64,000 bases of DNA from CAYVTM01 sp964454645 (GCA_964454645.1 CAYVTM010000003.1:186001-250000), one strand, 5' to 3'; shown: positions 7,133 to 16,664, numbered from the stretch's first letter. Made by a program: numbers and translations. Notes: a model not told the origin generated them from the letters alone.

Positions 7133-8767
7133 ATGACAGATAAGAGTGTGTCTGCTTCAGGGCAGAGCTGGGCTAAATATTTTCAGCCCAAGAACCTGAA
7201 GAAAGACCTCCCTGCAAGTGTTGTGGTCTTTCTGGTAGCCTTACCCCTTTGCTTAGGGATAGCGCTGGCATCGGGGGCTCCGCTTTTTGCGGGAGTTTTA
7301 ACAGGAATAATTGGCGGAATTATAGTTGCCGGCATCAGCGGTTCGCAACTGAGTGTTACCGGTCCCGCCGCCGGATTAACAGTAGTGGTATTAAGTGCAA
7401 TCGCTACTCTAGGGTCTTATGAAATTTTTCTTTTGGCCCTGGTATTAGCAGGTATTTTACAAATCATTTTAGGATTGGTAAAAGCGGGTACTATCGGAAA
7501 TTATTTTCCATCAAGTGTAATTGAAGGAATGTTGGCTGCCATTGGGATAATCCTTATCCTCAAACAAATTCCGCATGCATTGGGATATGATGCAGTGCCG
7601 GAAGGCAGCGAACAATTTATTCAGGCAGATAATGAAACTACCTTTGGTACTTTGCTGAATGCTGTTAGTAATATGCATTACGGAGCTTTTATCATTGCAC
7701 TGTTGTCTATGGCCGTACTTATCTTTTGGCCGAAGTTTAAAAAACTATCAGCAGTTCCGGCGGCATTAATTGTTGTTGTGTTGGGTGTATCATTGAATTA
7801 TTTTTTTAGAAATACAGCCGTCGAATTAAACCCGGACCATTTGGTACAGATCCCAATCGTAGATAGTTTTCAATCCTTCCGAAGCCTGTTTATTCACCCC
7901 GATTTCACCGCGATATTTCGTCCGGAGGTCTGGACCCTTGCCATAACTCTTGCTATTGTCGCTTCTTTAGAAACTCTTTTAAGTGTGGAAGCCGTAGATA
8001 AGATCGACCCGATTAAACGGGTAAGTCCCACGAATAGGGAGTTGTTGGCACAGGGTGTAGGAAATACCATCAGCGGATTTTTAGGAGGATTGCCGATGAC
8101 AGCCGTAATTGTGCGCTCTTCGGCGAATGTGAATGCGGGAGGAAGAACGAAAATGTCGTCGATCTTTCATGGTATATGGCTCTTGATAGCTTTGCTTGCC
8201 ATTCCATCGATCATAAACCTGATTCCGCTTTCTGCATTAGCAGCGGTGTTAATTTTTACAGGATATAAACTTGCTAAATGGGCATTGTTTAAAAAAATGT
8301 GGACGTTGGGAAAATCGCAATTTATTCCATTCATAGTAACTATATTAGCTATTGTATTTAGTGATTTATTAAGTGGGGTTGCGATAGGTATGTTAATAGG
8401 TGTGTTTTATATTTTGCGGAATAATTTCAGAAATCCATATTTTTACAGAGTTGAAATTGTAGGAGAACAAAAACATCTGCATCTGAAACTGTCGGAGGAT
8501 GTGTCGTTCTTAAATAAGGGGGCCATACAATATACGCTTACTCATATTCCTGCGGGCTCAAAGGTAATTATCGATGGAACGGATTCCCGTTATATCGATA
8601 GAGATGTGTTGGAAGTGATTGAGAATTTTCAGCAACATGCACATACAAAAAGTATTGATGTGGAATTAGTGAATGTACGTAAGTATTATACTGTTCCCAA
8701 ATTGAATGCTTTGAGAATAAATCCTTCGGAATTATATGAAGGAATGAAAAAACAATCAGTGAATTAA
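7133..8767 (+). CDS. SulP family inorganic anion (bicarbonate/sulfate) transporter
   Basis: An SLC26/SulP-family inner-membrane anion permease of 544 residues. It has about 12-14 hydrophobic segments, starting with LPASVVVFLVALPLCLGIAL and GVLTGIIGGIIVAGISGSQL. The motif VTGPAAGLTV fits the substrate-binding region of the first repeat, and NTISGFLGGLPMTAVIVRSS the corresponding region of the second. After the last helix (about residue 425) there is a cytoplasmic STAS domain, with KVIIDGTDSRYIDRDVLEVI as its recognisable core. Bacterial SulP genes next to a carbonic anhydrase gene usually encode bicarbonate (BicA-like) transporters. The neighbour at 8793 is a beta-carbonic anhydrase, so bicarbonate is the favoured substrate; sulfate cannot be excluded. 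It lies in an operon with the upstream small protein. Confidence 0.9.
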   Translation: MTDKSVSASGQSWAKYFQPKNLKKDLPASVVVFLVALPLCLGIALASGAPLFAGVLTGIIGGIIVAGISGSQLSVTGPAAGLTVVVLSAIATLGSYEIFLLALVLAGILQIILGLVKAGTIGNYFPSSVIEGMLAAIGIILILKQIPHALGYDAVPEGSEQFIQADNETTFGTLLNAVSNMHYGAFIIALLSMAVLIFWPKFKKLSAVPAALIVVVLGVSLNYFFRNTAVELNPDHLVQIPIVDSFQSFRSLFIHPDFTAIFRPEVWTLAITLAIVASLETLLSVEAVDKIDPIKRVSPTNRELLAQGVGNTISGFLGGLPMTAVIVRSSANVNAGGRTKMSSIFHGIWLLIALLAIPSIINLIPLSALAAVLIFTGYKLAKWALFKKMWTLGKSQFIPFIVTILAIVFSDLLSGVAIGMLIGVFYILRNNFRNPYFYRVEIVGEQKHLHLKLSEDVSFLNKGAIQYTLTHIPAGSKVIIDGTDSRYIDRDVLEVIENFQQHAHTKSIDVELVNVRKYYTVPKLNALRINPSELYEGMKKQSVN

Positions 8768-8792
8768 TTTTTATACTTTTAAAACAGATAAT

Positions 8793-9443
8793 ATGCCACA
8801 TAGAGATCATATAACATACGAACAATTATTACAGGGAAACAAAGACTGGGTAGCGAATACGCTTAAAGAAGATCCCGAATATTTTAAAAGATTGTCGGCA
8901 GGACAAGCTCCTCCGGTATTATGGGTTGGTTGTTCCGACAGCCGGGTTCCCGCCAATCAGATTACCGGTACACAACCGGGTGAAATATTTGTACATCGTA
9001 ACATCGCAAATGTTGTGCTGCATACCGATATGAACCTGCTGAGTGTACTCGATTATGCCGTAAATTTATTGAAGGTAAAACATATAATCGTTTGCGGACA
9101 TTATGGGTGCGGAGGTGTTTCAGCAGCTTTATCGAATAAGCAATACGGTTTAATCGATAACTGGTTGAGAAGCATCAAAGATATTTATCGTGCGCACCAG
9201 AACGAACTGGATAAAATTAATAATCATCAGAGAAAAGAACGAAGAATGGTAGAGCTAAACGCCATTGAAGGGGCATATAATGTTGCTAAAACATCTATTG
9301 TTCAAAACGCATGGCAGAATGGAGCAGAGCTTCAGATTCACGGATGGGTTTATGAATTAGCCACCGGATTAATTACCGACCTGGAAGTTTCCGTGAGCAG
9401 TAATGATAAACTGGGTGATGTATTTAGATTTAACGGAGAGTAA
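8793..9443 (+). CDS. can: Beta-class carbonic anhydrase
   Basis: Interconverts CO2 and bicarbonate in the cytoplasm using one zinc. The beta-class ligands are visible: Cys47 in WVGCSDSRVP (with the Asp49/Arg51 dyad), His103 and Cys106 in CGHYGCGG. The 216-residue length is typical of the Can/CynT type. The ATG lies 26 bases after the SulP stop, so the enzyme is probably co-expressed with the permease and supplies or consumes its substrate. There is no signal peptide, consistent with a cytosolic enzyme. A strong terminator follows. Confidence 0.95.
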   Translation: MPHRDHITYEQLLQGNKDWVANTLKEDPEYFKRLSAGQAPPVLWVGCSDSRVPANQITGTQPGEIFVHRNIANVVLHTDMNLLSVLDYAVNLLKVKHIIVCGHYGCGGVSAALSNKQYGLIDNWLRSIKDIYRAHQNELDKINNHQRKERRMVELNAIEGAYNVAKTSIVQNAWQNGAELQIHGWVYELATGLITDLEVSVSSNDKLGDVFRFNGE

Positions 9444-9462
9444 TGAGAGTGTAGGAAATAGT

Positions 9463-9499
9463 AAAAAATGGGAGTGATTTTTTTCACTCCCATTTTTTT
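9463..9499. terminator. Bidirectional terminator
   Basis: A-run plus TGGGAGTGA (9469-9477) pairs with TCACTCCCA (9484-9492) followed by T's. It lies between the convergent carbonic anhydrase and P5C dehydrogenase genes, and its 3' edge touches the latter's stop codon. Confidence 0.88.
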
Positions 9500-11129
9500 A
9501 TTCCTTTTCCATAAATGGATATCGGTAATCTTTCGCCGGGTCAAAGGTTTCCTTAATTGTACGGGGCGATACCCAACGTAAAAGATTAATCATAGATCCT
9601 GCTTTATCATTCGTTCCGGAACCTCTGGCACCTCCGAAAGGCTGTTGTCCTACCACCGCTCCGGTACATTTATCATTGATATAAAAATTACCGGCAGCAT
9701 TTTGTAATTTCTTACTTGCAAGTGCTATCGCATAACGGTCCTGAGCAATGATAGCTCCTGTTAATGCGTAGATCGAAGTAGTGTCGACAAGCTCTAAGGT
9801 CTCTTCGAATTGGGCATCATCATAAATAAAAACAGTGAGTACAGGGCCGAATAATTCTTCGCACATGGTAATGTATTTAGGATCTTTCGCGACAATTACC
9901 GTAGGCTCTATAAAATACCCTGCCGATTTATCGTACTTCCCGCCTGCAATAATCTCTGCATCCGAATCTTTTTTAGCGGCATCGATGTAGGAAGCTAATT
10001 TATCAAAAGATTTTTCATCGATAACGGCATTGATGAAATTTTCAAAATCTTCAGTTCCACCCATTTTAAAACTTGCAATATCTTTTTGCATTTTTTCTTT
10101 AATGGATGGCCATAATTTTGCAGAGATGTAAACACGCGATGCAGCCGAACATTTTTGTCCCTGAAACTCGAACGCTCCACGAATAATGGCTGTATTGGCT
10201 ATATCTGTATCAGCCGATTCGTGCACTACAATAAAATCTTTCCCTCCGGTTTCTCCCACAATGCGCGGATAAGTTTTATAGGTATGAATATTATTTCCGA
10301 TGGTTTTCCAGATATCCTGAAAAACTGCGGTAGATCCTGTAAAATGAATTCCTGCAAAGTCCGGATGTTTAAAAATAACATCACCGGCATCGGGACCTGA
10401 AACATATATCAGATTGATAACTCCATCGGGAACACCGGCTTCCCGGAAAATCTGCATCAGTACATTCGCCGAGTAAATCTGAGTGTTTGCAGGTTTCCAT
10501 ACAACCACATTTCCCATCATCGCTGCCGATGTTGGTAAATTACCTGCTATAGCAGTAAAGTTAAAGGGTGTTAAAGCAAATACAAAACCTTCCAGGGGTC
10601 TTTGTTCGATACGGTTCCATACACCTCTGGCAGAATCCACCTGTTGATGATAGATTTCAGACATATAGGAAACGTTGTATCGAAGGAAATCGATAATCTC
10701 ACAAGCCGAATCAATTTCTGCCTGATAAGCATTTTTCGATTGCCCCAACATAGTTGCCGCATTTAATCGGGCACGATACGGACCTGCTATAAGATCGGCG
10801 GCCTTTAAAAATATGGAAGCGCGATGCTCCCATGGTAGTTCTGCCCAAGCTTTACGAGCCGATAAAGCCGCTTTAATCGCTGCTTCTACATGACTTTTAT
10901 CGCCTTTATGAAAATGGCCCAATACATGTTTGTGATCGTGTGGCGGATGAATCGAAACGGTATTACCGCTACGAACTTCTTTACCCCCGATATACATAGG
11001 GATGTCGAGCACTTTTGAACGAGCTTCTGCAATAGCAGCTTTTAATACAGCTCTTTCTTTCGAATGGGGTGCATAGCCCAAAACTATCTCATTAATCGGT
11101 TTTGGGACTTCAAAGAAACCTTTTGACAT
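9498..11129 (-). CDS. pruA: L-glutamate gamma-semialdehyde (P5C) dehydrogenase
   Basis: An NAD-dependent aldehyde dehydrogenase that oxidises glutamate-5-semialdehyde to glutamate, the second step of proline catabolism. The 543 residues match the long, eukaryote-like P5CDH type. Visible features are TPFNFTAIAGNLPTSAAMMG (cofactor-domain entry), WKPANTQIYSA, HFTGSTAVF, catalytic base Glu293 in RIVGETGGKD and nucleophile Cys327 in FQGQKCSAASR. The C-terminal CTGAVVGQQPFGGARGSGTN is the aldehyde-anchor region. The protein is monofunctional; no proline dehydrogenase domain is fused and no putA/prodh gene is next to it. A perfect -7 box lies upstream on the minus strand. Confidence 0.95.
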   Translation of the reverse strand: MSKGFFEVPKPINEIVLGYAPHSKERAVLKAAIAEARSKVLDIPMYIGGKEVRSGNTVSIHPPHDHKHVLGHFHKGDKSHVEAAIKAALSARKAWAELPWEHRASIFLKAADLIAGPYRARLNAATMLGQSKNAYQAEIDSACEIIDFLRYNVSYMSEIYHQQVDSARGVWNRIEQRPLEGFVFALTPFNFTAIAGNLPTSAAMMGNVVVWKPANTQIYSANVLMQIFREAGVPDGVINLIYVSGPDAGDVIFKHPDFAGIHFTGSTAVFQDIWKTIGNNIHTYKTYPRIVGETGGKDFIVVHESADTDIANTAIIRGAFEFQGQKCSAASRVYISAKLWPSIKEKMQKDIASFKMGGTEDFENFINAVIDEKSFDKLASYIDAAKKDSDAEIIAGGKYDKSAGYFIEPTVIVAKDPKYITMCEELFGPVLTVFIYDDAQFEETLELVDTTSIYALTGAIIAQDRYAIALASKKLQNAAGNFYINDKCTGAVVGQQPFGGARGSGTNDKAGSMINLLRWVSPRTIKETFDPAKDYRYPFMEKE

Positions 11130-11148
11130 ATATTTCGTATTAAGTACG

Positions 11149-11156
11149 CAAAGATA
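11149..11156 (-). promoter_or_regulatory. -7 box of pruA promoter
   Basis: On the minus strand the bases read TATCTTTG, an exact TAnnTTTG match about 20 bases ahead of the ATG. No clear TTG is found at the -33 position. Confidence 0.5.
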
Positions 11157-11270
11157 CTATTTATAGCGCTATTCTCTAATATTCCCCTAAGAATATGTTT
11201 CGTTATTAAGCTCATACTCTTGAATAGGGAGAATGTTATGAAGCTTGTTTAATTTTTATATTTTTACTAC

Positions 11271-12338
11271 ATGAAATTTTTACGAAAACTATCTTTTCCC
11301 ATTGCCTTTTTTTATTGGATAGCCGTTGTTATTCGTAATAAGTTTTTTGATGCAGAGTTTTTGAAATCCCGTTCTTTTCCCATACCTACCATTGCCGTAG
11401 GGAATTTGAGTGTAGGTGGAACAGGTAAAACACCTATTGTAGAATACCTGATTCGTCTGTTAAAAGATGATTTTAAGTTGGCTACCCTCAGCAGGGGTTA
11501 TGGAAGAAAATCGAAAGGGTATGTTCAGGCCAGCGCCTTGTCATCGCCCGATGAAATTGGAGATGAGCCTACTCAGTTTAAGCAAAAATTTAATGAAATA
11601 TCGGTTGTCGTATGCGAAGATCGTTGTTTGGCACTCGATCGTATGGATAATGAATATGATGTAGTAATTTTGGATGATGCTTTTCAACATCGTCACGTAA
11701 AACCCGGATTGTCGATATTATTGTTTGATTATAATAAAGTATTTGAGTTTGATTGGATGTTGCCATTTGGAAATTTGAGAGAACCTAAGCGGGGAATGAA
11801 AAGAGCTGAAATTATTATAGTGACGAAAACTTCCAAAATATTTTCACCAATGGAGCGCAGAAGGGTGGAATCTAAAATCAATCCGCAAACTCATCAGCAA
11901 TTGTTTTTTTCCTATTTGAAATATGCCGATCTTGTGGGGATGAGTATGCATGCCAAGCCCCGATCATTGGGAGATTTGGATCGGAAGACACGGGTGATTC
12001 TGCTGACAGGTATTGCAGACGCAAGTTTGCTGAAAGCGTATTTAGAAAGTAATAAACTAAAGAATATTGTACATTTGAATTATCCCGATCATCATAACTA
12101 TACTTTACGTGATCTGGAAAGATTGAAAAGTGAATATGCTGCCATTCATAATGAAAATAAAATAATTATTACAACCGAGAAAGATGCTATGCGTTTGAAA
12201 CATCCGCGTTTGGAAACACATCTGAAAGATACACCGGTTTATTATTTGCCTATTGAAGCAGAGCTGCATGAGAAGGATAAAGAAAAGTTTGATAAAGTAA
12301 TTGTTGAATATGTTAGGACAAATCAATCACACCACTGA
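11271..12338 (+). CDS. lpxK: Tetraacyldisaccharide 4'-kinase
   Basis: Inner-membrane kinase that phosphorylates the 4' position of the lipid A disaccharide, the sixth step of the Raetz pathway. The 355 residues begin with a membrane-associated hydrophobic segment (FPIAFFYWIAVVIRN). The family's P-loop follows as VGNLSVGGTGKTP (GGTGKT at 49-54). Further conserved parts are TLSRGYGRKSKGY, DVVILDDAFQHRHVKPGLSI and LLTGIADA; IITTEKDAMRL lies near the end. Its last 29 bases overlap the start of the purine nucleoside phosphorylase gene in another frame, which suggests translational coupling. Confidence 0.95.
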   Translation: MKFLRKLSFPIAFFYWIAVVIRNKFFDAEFLKSRSFPIPTIAVGNLSVGGTGKTPIVEYLIRLLKDDFKLATLSRGYGRKSKGYVQASALSSPDEIGDEPTQFKQKFNEISVVVCEDRCLALDRMDNEYDVVILDDAFQHRHVKPGLSILLFDYNKVFEFDWMLPFGNLREPKRGMKRAEIIIVTKTSKIFSPMERRRVESKINPQTHQQLFFSYLKYADLVGMSMHAKPRSLGDLDRKTRVILLTGIADASLLKAYLESNKLKNIVHLNYPDHHNYTLRDLERLKSEYAAIHNENKIIITTEKDAMRLKHPRLETHLKDTPVYYLPIEAELHEKDKEKFDKVIVEYVRTNQSHH

Positions 12339-13125
12339 GTATATACAAAGAGTTATTAAAGATTTTGTGCCGGAGTACGGAATTATTTTAGGAACGGGAT
12401 TAGGAGGTTTAGTAAAAGAAATTGAAATTAAACACGAGTTATTATACTCGATGATTCCCGATTTTCCCATTGCTACCGTAGAGTTTCATACCGGAAAATT
12501 AATCTTTGGAACTTTAGGCGGAAAGCGTATCGTAGCCATGTCGGGCCGCTTTCATTTTTACGAAGGCTATTCCATGGAAGAAATTACCTTCCCGATTCGT
12601 GTATTGAAAATGCTGGGTATTCAGCGCTTGTTTATTTCCAATGCAAGCGGCAGTTTAAATCCCAGCTTCCTAAAGGGAGAGCTGATGATTATCAACGATC
12701 ATATCAATTTACAACACGCAAACCCATTAATCGGCAGGAATTACGATTCCTTTGGTCCACGCTTTCCTGATATGAGCGCACCATACGATGCTGCAATGAT
12801 TGAAATGGGCTTGCAAATTGCCAAGGAAAATAATATCAGCGCGCACACAGGGGTGTATGTAAGTGTTACCGGGCCTAATCTCGAAACACGTGCCGAATAT
12901 AAATACCTGCGTATTATTGGTGGTGATGCGGTGGGAATGTCGACCGTTCCTGAAGTAATCGTCGCTAATCACATGTCAATCCCTGTTTTTGCGATTTCTG
13001 TGATTACGGATGAAGGCTTCCCCGAAACCCTTACACCTGTTTCTTTTGAAGATATCGTAGCGGTAGCTTCTGAAGCCGAACCGAAAATGACACATATAAT
13101 GAAAGAATTGATCGCGAAAATGTAA
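12310..13125 (+). CDS. punA: Purine nucleoside phosphorylase (trimeric class)
   Basis: Cleaves purine ribo- or deoxyribonucleosides with phosphate in the salvage pathway. The 271 residues carry GIILGTGLGGL (24-34, phosphate-binding region), AMSGRFHFYEGYS, ISNASGSLNP and the base-binding SVTGPNLETRAEY and AVGMSTVPE. I place the start at ATG 12310 (MLGQINHTTEYI), which matches family N-termini; the TTG at 12301 is only 3 codons earlier. The residue that aligns by eye with human Asn243 is Asp here (ISVITDEGF), which may widen base specificity towards adenine nucleosides. It overlaps lpxK by 29 bases and is followed after 9 bases by a porin gene. Confidence 0.93.
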   Translation: MLGQINHTTEYIQRVIKDFVPEYGIILGTGLGGLVKEIEIKHELLYSMIPDFPIATVEFHTGKLIFGTLGGKRIVAMSGRFHFYEGYSMEEITFPIRVLKMLGIQRLFISNASGSLNPSFLKGELMIINDHINLQHANPLIGRNYDSFGPRFPDMSAPYDAAMIEMGLQIAKENNISAHTGVYVSVTGPNLETRAEYKYLRIIGGDAVGMSTVPEVIVANHMSIPVFAISVITDEGFPETLTPVSFEDIVAVASEAEPKMTHIMKELIAKM

Positions 13126-13134
13126 ATTTGTCGG

Positions 13135-15006
13135 GTGAAAAAAACGCTTTTACTGTTTATCTTTCTTTTTTCGACAGCGGTTCTCAAAGCTGATTCGACA
13201 CAAGCAGCCAGCTCTTCAAGTGTGAAGTATGTTTTGCTGCACGATTTGTTGAAAGATACACTCGAATTTCGTTTACTCGATACCCTTGTCGATAATTTCC
13301 AGAACTTCAACCCCATACAGAAAGATTTACTCCCGGTAATTTATTTGGGAAATTTGGGGACGGCCTACTTATATCAAACACCCTTTAGCTCCGATAAAGT
13401 AGGATACGATTTAGGCCGGCCACATTTCGATAAATATATCGGAAACAAAGAAGCACTGAGGTTTTACCGGACACGTTCTCCTTTCAGCAGGCTTACGTAT
13501 ATCTGGAATCAAAAGAAGGAGCAGGTTTTTAATTTGGAATTCGCGCAAAATATTACTCCGCGCCTGAGCTATGCATTGAATTTTAATCGACTGGTATCGT
13601 TGGGAGACTATCAGCGTCAGGCTAGTGACCATTTACAATTTGATGCCTCCGTTTGGTATCGTTCAAAAAACAGAAAATATGTTGCCCTTGCAGGATATAC
13701 ATCTACAAGTTTGCGTACAGGGGAAAATGGTGGAATAAAAAACGATTCTATTTTTCAAGTATCATCTGACTTTTCTACAGAGTTTGAACCGGTATATCTC
13801 AACAACGCTCAAAACAGAATCGATGTAAAACATTTTTTTTACAAACAATCCTATGCCATTGGAAATAAAGACACGGTAGTGATCGATACCTTTAAGATCG
13901 CACGTATCCATCCGCGTCTTCGTGTATCACATGCATTTGATTATATTAGTCAGGATTATACTTACAGAGAATCTGCAATAGATTCAGGATTTTACCCTTC
14001 TGTCTTTCTGGACTCTTCAGCTTCTAACGATTTTATTCAAACCAGAAATTTAGAAAATGAATTTATGCTTGAATATTATGGTAATCCGAATGCGAAAAGT
14101 AATTTATATAAACGCCTTTTTGCATCGCTTAAACATAATGCTATTGAATATGAAAATTTGGATTTCGATAGTAGTTTTAATTACCTGACACTATCTCTGG
14201 GAGCAGAGCGTTTTTTTTCTCCTACAACAAAATTATCATTAAAGAATATAATGGTTGTCGCCGGAACATTTGAATTGAATCGTATCAGCGAAGCTACGCT
14301 TATGCAGCATATTACAAAAGATGGCCCTGCATTTGTGATAAATGTAATTAACCGGAATCAGAGTCCTTCTATCTCTTCACTCATCTATCGTTCCAATCAT
14401 TTACGATGGAATAATGATTTTGAAAATACCTTAAGTACAGATATCTCTTTGGGATTTATTCATAAAGATTGGGATTTTTGGGTCTATATAAAATGGTCGC
14501 AGTTCAGAAATTATATTTATTATAATCAAAACGCAAGACCCGATCAATATACCGGATCTATTGATGTGTATGCCATCGAACTTAAAAAGGATTTTGATTT
14601 CGGAAGATTTCATTTAGATAACCGGGTGACGATACAATCGACGAATGAAGAAGCGATTATGCCCTTGCCTTTACTGCATACCTATAACAGTTTTTATTTC
14701 GAACGGCCTTTATTTAAAAAAGCAATGCTTTTACGTACAGGTTTCGATAGTCGTTATTACACAAAGTATAAAGGATATAATTACGATCCGGCAAGTATGC
14801 AGTTTTATTTAGATCCGAATGCAAGCTTTGGCGACTATCCGGTTATTGATTTTTTCCTGATGGCAAAAGTAAAACGAGCGAAGCTGATGTTAAAGCTTGA
14901 GCATTTAAACGATAAGCTTTTTAAGCAGGGAGATTATTATATCGCCCGCTATCCGATCGCCGAACGTAGTTTTAAAATTGGCGTAAGCTGGGGTTTTTAT
15001 GATTAA
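13135..15006 (+). CDS. Putative outer-membrane porin (Porin_10-like)
   Basis: A 623-residue protein with an N-terminal signal peptide (KKTLLLFIFLFSTAVLKA) and then a long series of alternating hydrophobic/polar strands rich in Tyr, Phe, Asn and Asp, as in outer-membrane beta-barrels. The layout and motifs such as YLGNLGTAYLYQ and FEFAQNITPRLSYALNF-like segments resemble the Bacteroidota 'putative porin' family (DUF4289/Porin_10). The end, RSFKIGVSWGFYD, fits a terminal barrel strand. The start codon is GTG at 13135, 9 bases after the PNP stop, so lpxK, punA and this gene look like one operon. The transported substrate is unknown; a link to nucleoside uptake with PNP is tempting but unsupported. 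Confidence 0.8.
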   Translation: MKKTLLLFIFLFSTAVLKADSTQAASSSSVKYVLLHDLLKDTLEFRLLDTLVDNFQNFNPIQKDLLPVIYLGNLGTAYLYQTPFSSDKVGYDLGRPHFDKYIGNKEALRFYRTRSPFSRLTYIWNQKKEQVFNLEFAQNITPRLSYALNFNRLVSLGDYQRQASDHLQFDASVWYRSKNRKYVALAGYTSTSLRTGENGGIKNDSIFQVSSDFSTEFEPVYLNNAQNRIDVKHFFYKQSYAIGNKDTVVIDTFKIARIHPRLRVSHAFDYISQDYTYRESAIDSGFYPSVFLDSSASNDFIQTRNLENEFMLEYYGNPNAKSNLYKRLFASLKHNAIEYENLDFDSSFNYLTLSLGAERFFSPTTKLSLKNIMVVAGTFELNRISEATLMQHITKDGPAFVINVINRNQSPSISSLIYRSNHLRWNNDFENTLSTDISLGFIHKDWDFWVYIKWSQFRNYIYYNQNARPDQYTGSIDVYAIELKKDFDFGRFHLDNRVTIQSTNEEAIMPLPLLHTYNSFYFERPLFKKAMLLRTGFDSRYYTKYKGYNYDPASMQFYLDPNASFGDYPVIDFFLMAKVKRAKLMLKLEHLNDKLFKQGDYYIARYPIAERSFKIGVSWGFYD

Positions 15007-15062
15007 CCGTTTTGCTTATTATATATCCGAAACCGGATATTTATATCTTAAGAATTCATAAA

Positions 15063-15099
15063 CAAAAGGCTCCGAAACTAAGAACTTCGGAGCCTTTTG
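15063..15099. terminator. Bidirectional terminator
   Basis: CAAAAGGCTCCGAA (15063-15076) pairs with TTCGGAGCCTTTTG (15086-15099), a 14-bp stem between two convergent genes. Confidence 0.88.
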
Positions 15100-15116
15100 A
15101 GATATTAGAAATAAAA

Positions 15117-16664
15117 TTATCGTACAATCAATTTCTTATTCGCTATACCTTCTTCACTTAGTATCCGTACGATATACATTCCGGAATTTAATCCCGAGAA
15201 AGAAATTTCATTCTGACCGATATTCAAATCGTTGGCTTGTTCATGAATCAGTTGACCGTTTAAATTGTAAACCTGAATAGTTAAGCTTTGTGATTGCATA
15301 TTATCAAAGCTGATAAACACTTTCCCGTCTTCGCTTGGATTCGGATACAGCGTTGCTTCCAGGTTTTTGTTAAATGCTATTCCTGCCTGGATAGAAATAT
15401 AGTCGCTGTATTCGTAACGTTGTCCATTCTCATAGACATTTTCTACCTGATTATAACTCTGTGTGATTAATTGGCTCGGATTGTCATTCCCGTCATATTG
15501 ATAATTATTTTTATACCCCCAGTAAGTATCCCATCCGCTATTGCCCTGATCGTACATTTCTTCGGATTCCTCAATAAAGTTAAGATGAGAGTCGAAAAGC
15601 ACCGAGTAACGGTAATCAGGGATCCATGTATTCATTTCATACATTTCGTAAAGATGAATTCTGGAACCGAATGCATCGGGGAAAGAGGTGGACTCTCTTC
15701 CGGTTAATTCCCAAATCATATTCACCCAAGCACTATATTCATAATAAATCGGTTCGTTTTCGAATAGATCAGAATTAGGGTTATATACCCCCCCCCAGTT
15801 AATATTATCTATTTTAGCGGTTCTTTCCAGATTCCCCATTCCATCATTCTCATACATGATTAACCGGACAGGAATTCCTGCATCAAAAAATATACTGTCG
15901 CGTTCTTGCAGTTCCCAGGTATTATTTTCATTTTCGAAATAAGCAATGTCAATCATTTGCTCATTCGCATCAAAACTTCTCAGTTCCCTGTAATCGGCAA
16001 TCAATTTGTTTTCAGTAAAAGAGTATGAACTGTCCACCCGTTCAACTATTTTAGGCGTATTATTCAGGTACTGTATATATGAAGCATAACCATATAGTAA
16101 AGTCCATTGCCCGTTTTGATATGATTCATATATTTCCTTGATTGTTTCGCCCCGGCTGTTTAATGCGCTCGTAGATCGATACTGAGGTTCCCATTGGTTA
16201 TTATAGTTCTCATGGGTTTGAATGGTAGTCAAACCATTATTCTGATATTCGAATGTTACCCGGCTATAAGGTACATACGTTCCCGTCATCATATCGTACA
16301 TTTCATCGATAACCAAAGAATATCTGCCTTCAGAGTCGTATGTAACCAGTGTTCTTCCAAGCGTATCGTTTAAGTCGTAGGTAAGAATAAGAATATCTGT
16401 GATACGATTGTTTTGATAAGTGTATTTTTTTGTTTGGCTTGTTTCCCACGAGTCTGTCATGGTATCCCACCACGAGGTTTTTTCGGTAGTCGGCACCATT
16501 ATCAAATTCATTTTTAGCTTTGCAGCGATATCAGGGATTGATTTTTTTGCTTCATATTTTGCTTTTGCCTGTTCCTGCGCCCTTTTGAAAGGATTGTTGT
16601 TTGCTGCCTGAGTACTTAGGCCGAAACCTAAGCAGATCATTAGCGTTAGTATTGTTTTCTTCAT
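15117..16664 (-). CDS. Secreted T9SS cargo, repeat-rich, with type A sorting domain
   Basis: A 515-residue protein with a signal peptide (KKTILTLMICLGFGLSTQA). The C-terminal domain of about 80 residues starts ATLYPNPSEDGKVFISFD, includes YNLNGQLIHE and GLNSGMYIVRI, and ends KKLIVR. This is a canonical type A sorting domain that targets proteins through the T9SS to the cell surface. The middle (about 70-400) is built of beta-strand repeats with a recurring aromatic pattern such as ENYNNQWEPQYRS, ESYQNGQWTLLYGY and ENENNTWELQERD. It reads like a beta-sheet solenoid, but I cannot name the family. A run of nine G on the coding strand (15788-15796) lies in the codons for WGGV and could cause slippage. 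The function is unknown. Confidence 0.82.
   Translation of the reverse strand: MKKTILTLMICLGFGLSTQAANNNPFKRAQEQAKAKYEAKKSIPDIAAKLKMNLIMVPTTEKTSWWDTMTDSWETSQTKKYTYQNNRITDILILTYDLNDTLGRTLVTYDSEGRYSLVIDEMYDMMTGTYVPYSRVTFEYQNNGLTTIQTHENYNNQWEPQYRSTSALNSRGETIKEIYESYQNGQWTLLYGYASYIQYLNNTPKIVERVDSSYSFTENKLIADYRELRSFDANEQMIDIAYFENENNTWELQERDSIFFDAGIPVRLIMYENDGMGNLERTAKIDNINWGGVYNPNSDLFENEPIYYEYSAWVNMIWELTGRESTSFPDAFGSRIHLYEMYEMNTWIPDYRYSVLFDSHLNFIEESEEMYDQGNSGWDTYWGYKNNYQYDGNDNPSQLITQSYNQVENVYENGQRYEYSDYISIQAGIAFNKNLEATLYPNPSEDGKVFISFDNMQSQSLTIQVYNLNGQLIHEQANDLNIGQNEISFSGLNSGMYIVRILSEEGIANKKLIVR
15788..15796 (-). repeat. G9 homopolymer tract inside a secreted-protein gene
   Basis: Nine consecutive C on the plus strand are nine G in the coding strand of the T9SS cargo gene. 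A one-base slip would truncate the protein about 280 residues into the chain, removing the sorting domain. Confidence 0.9.
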
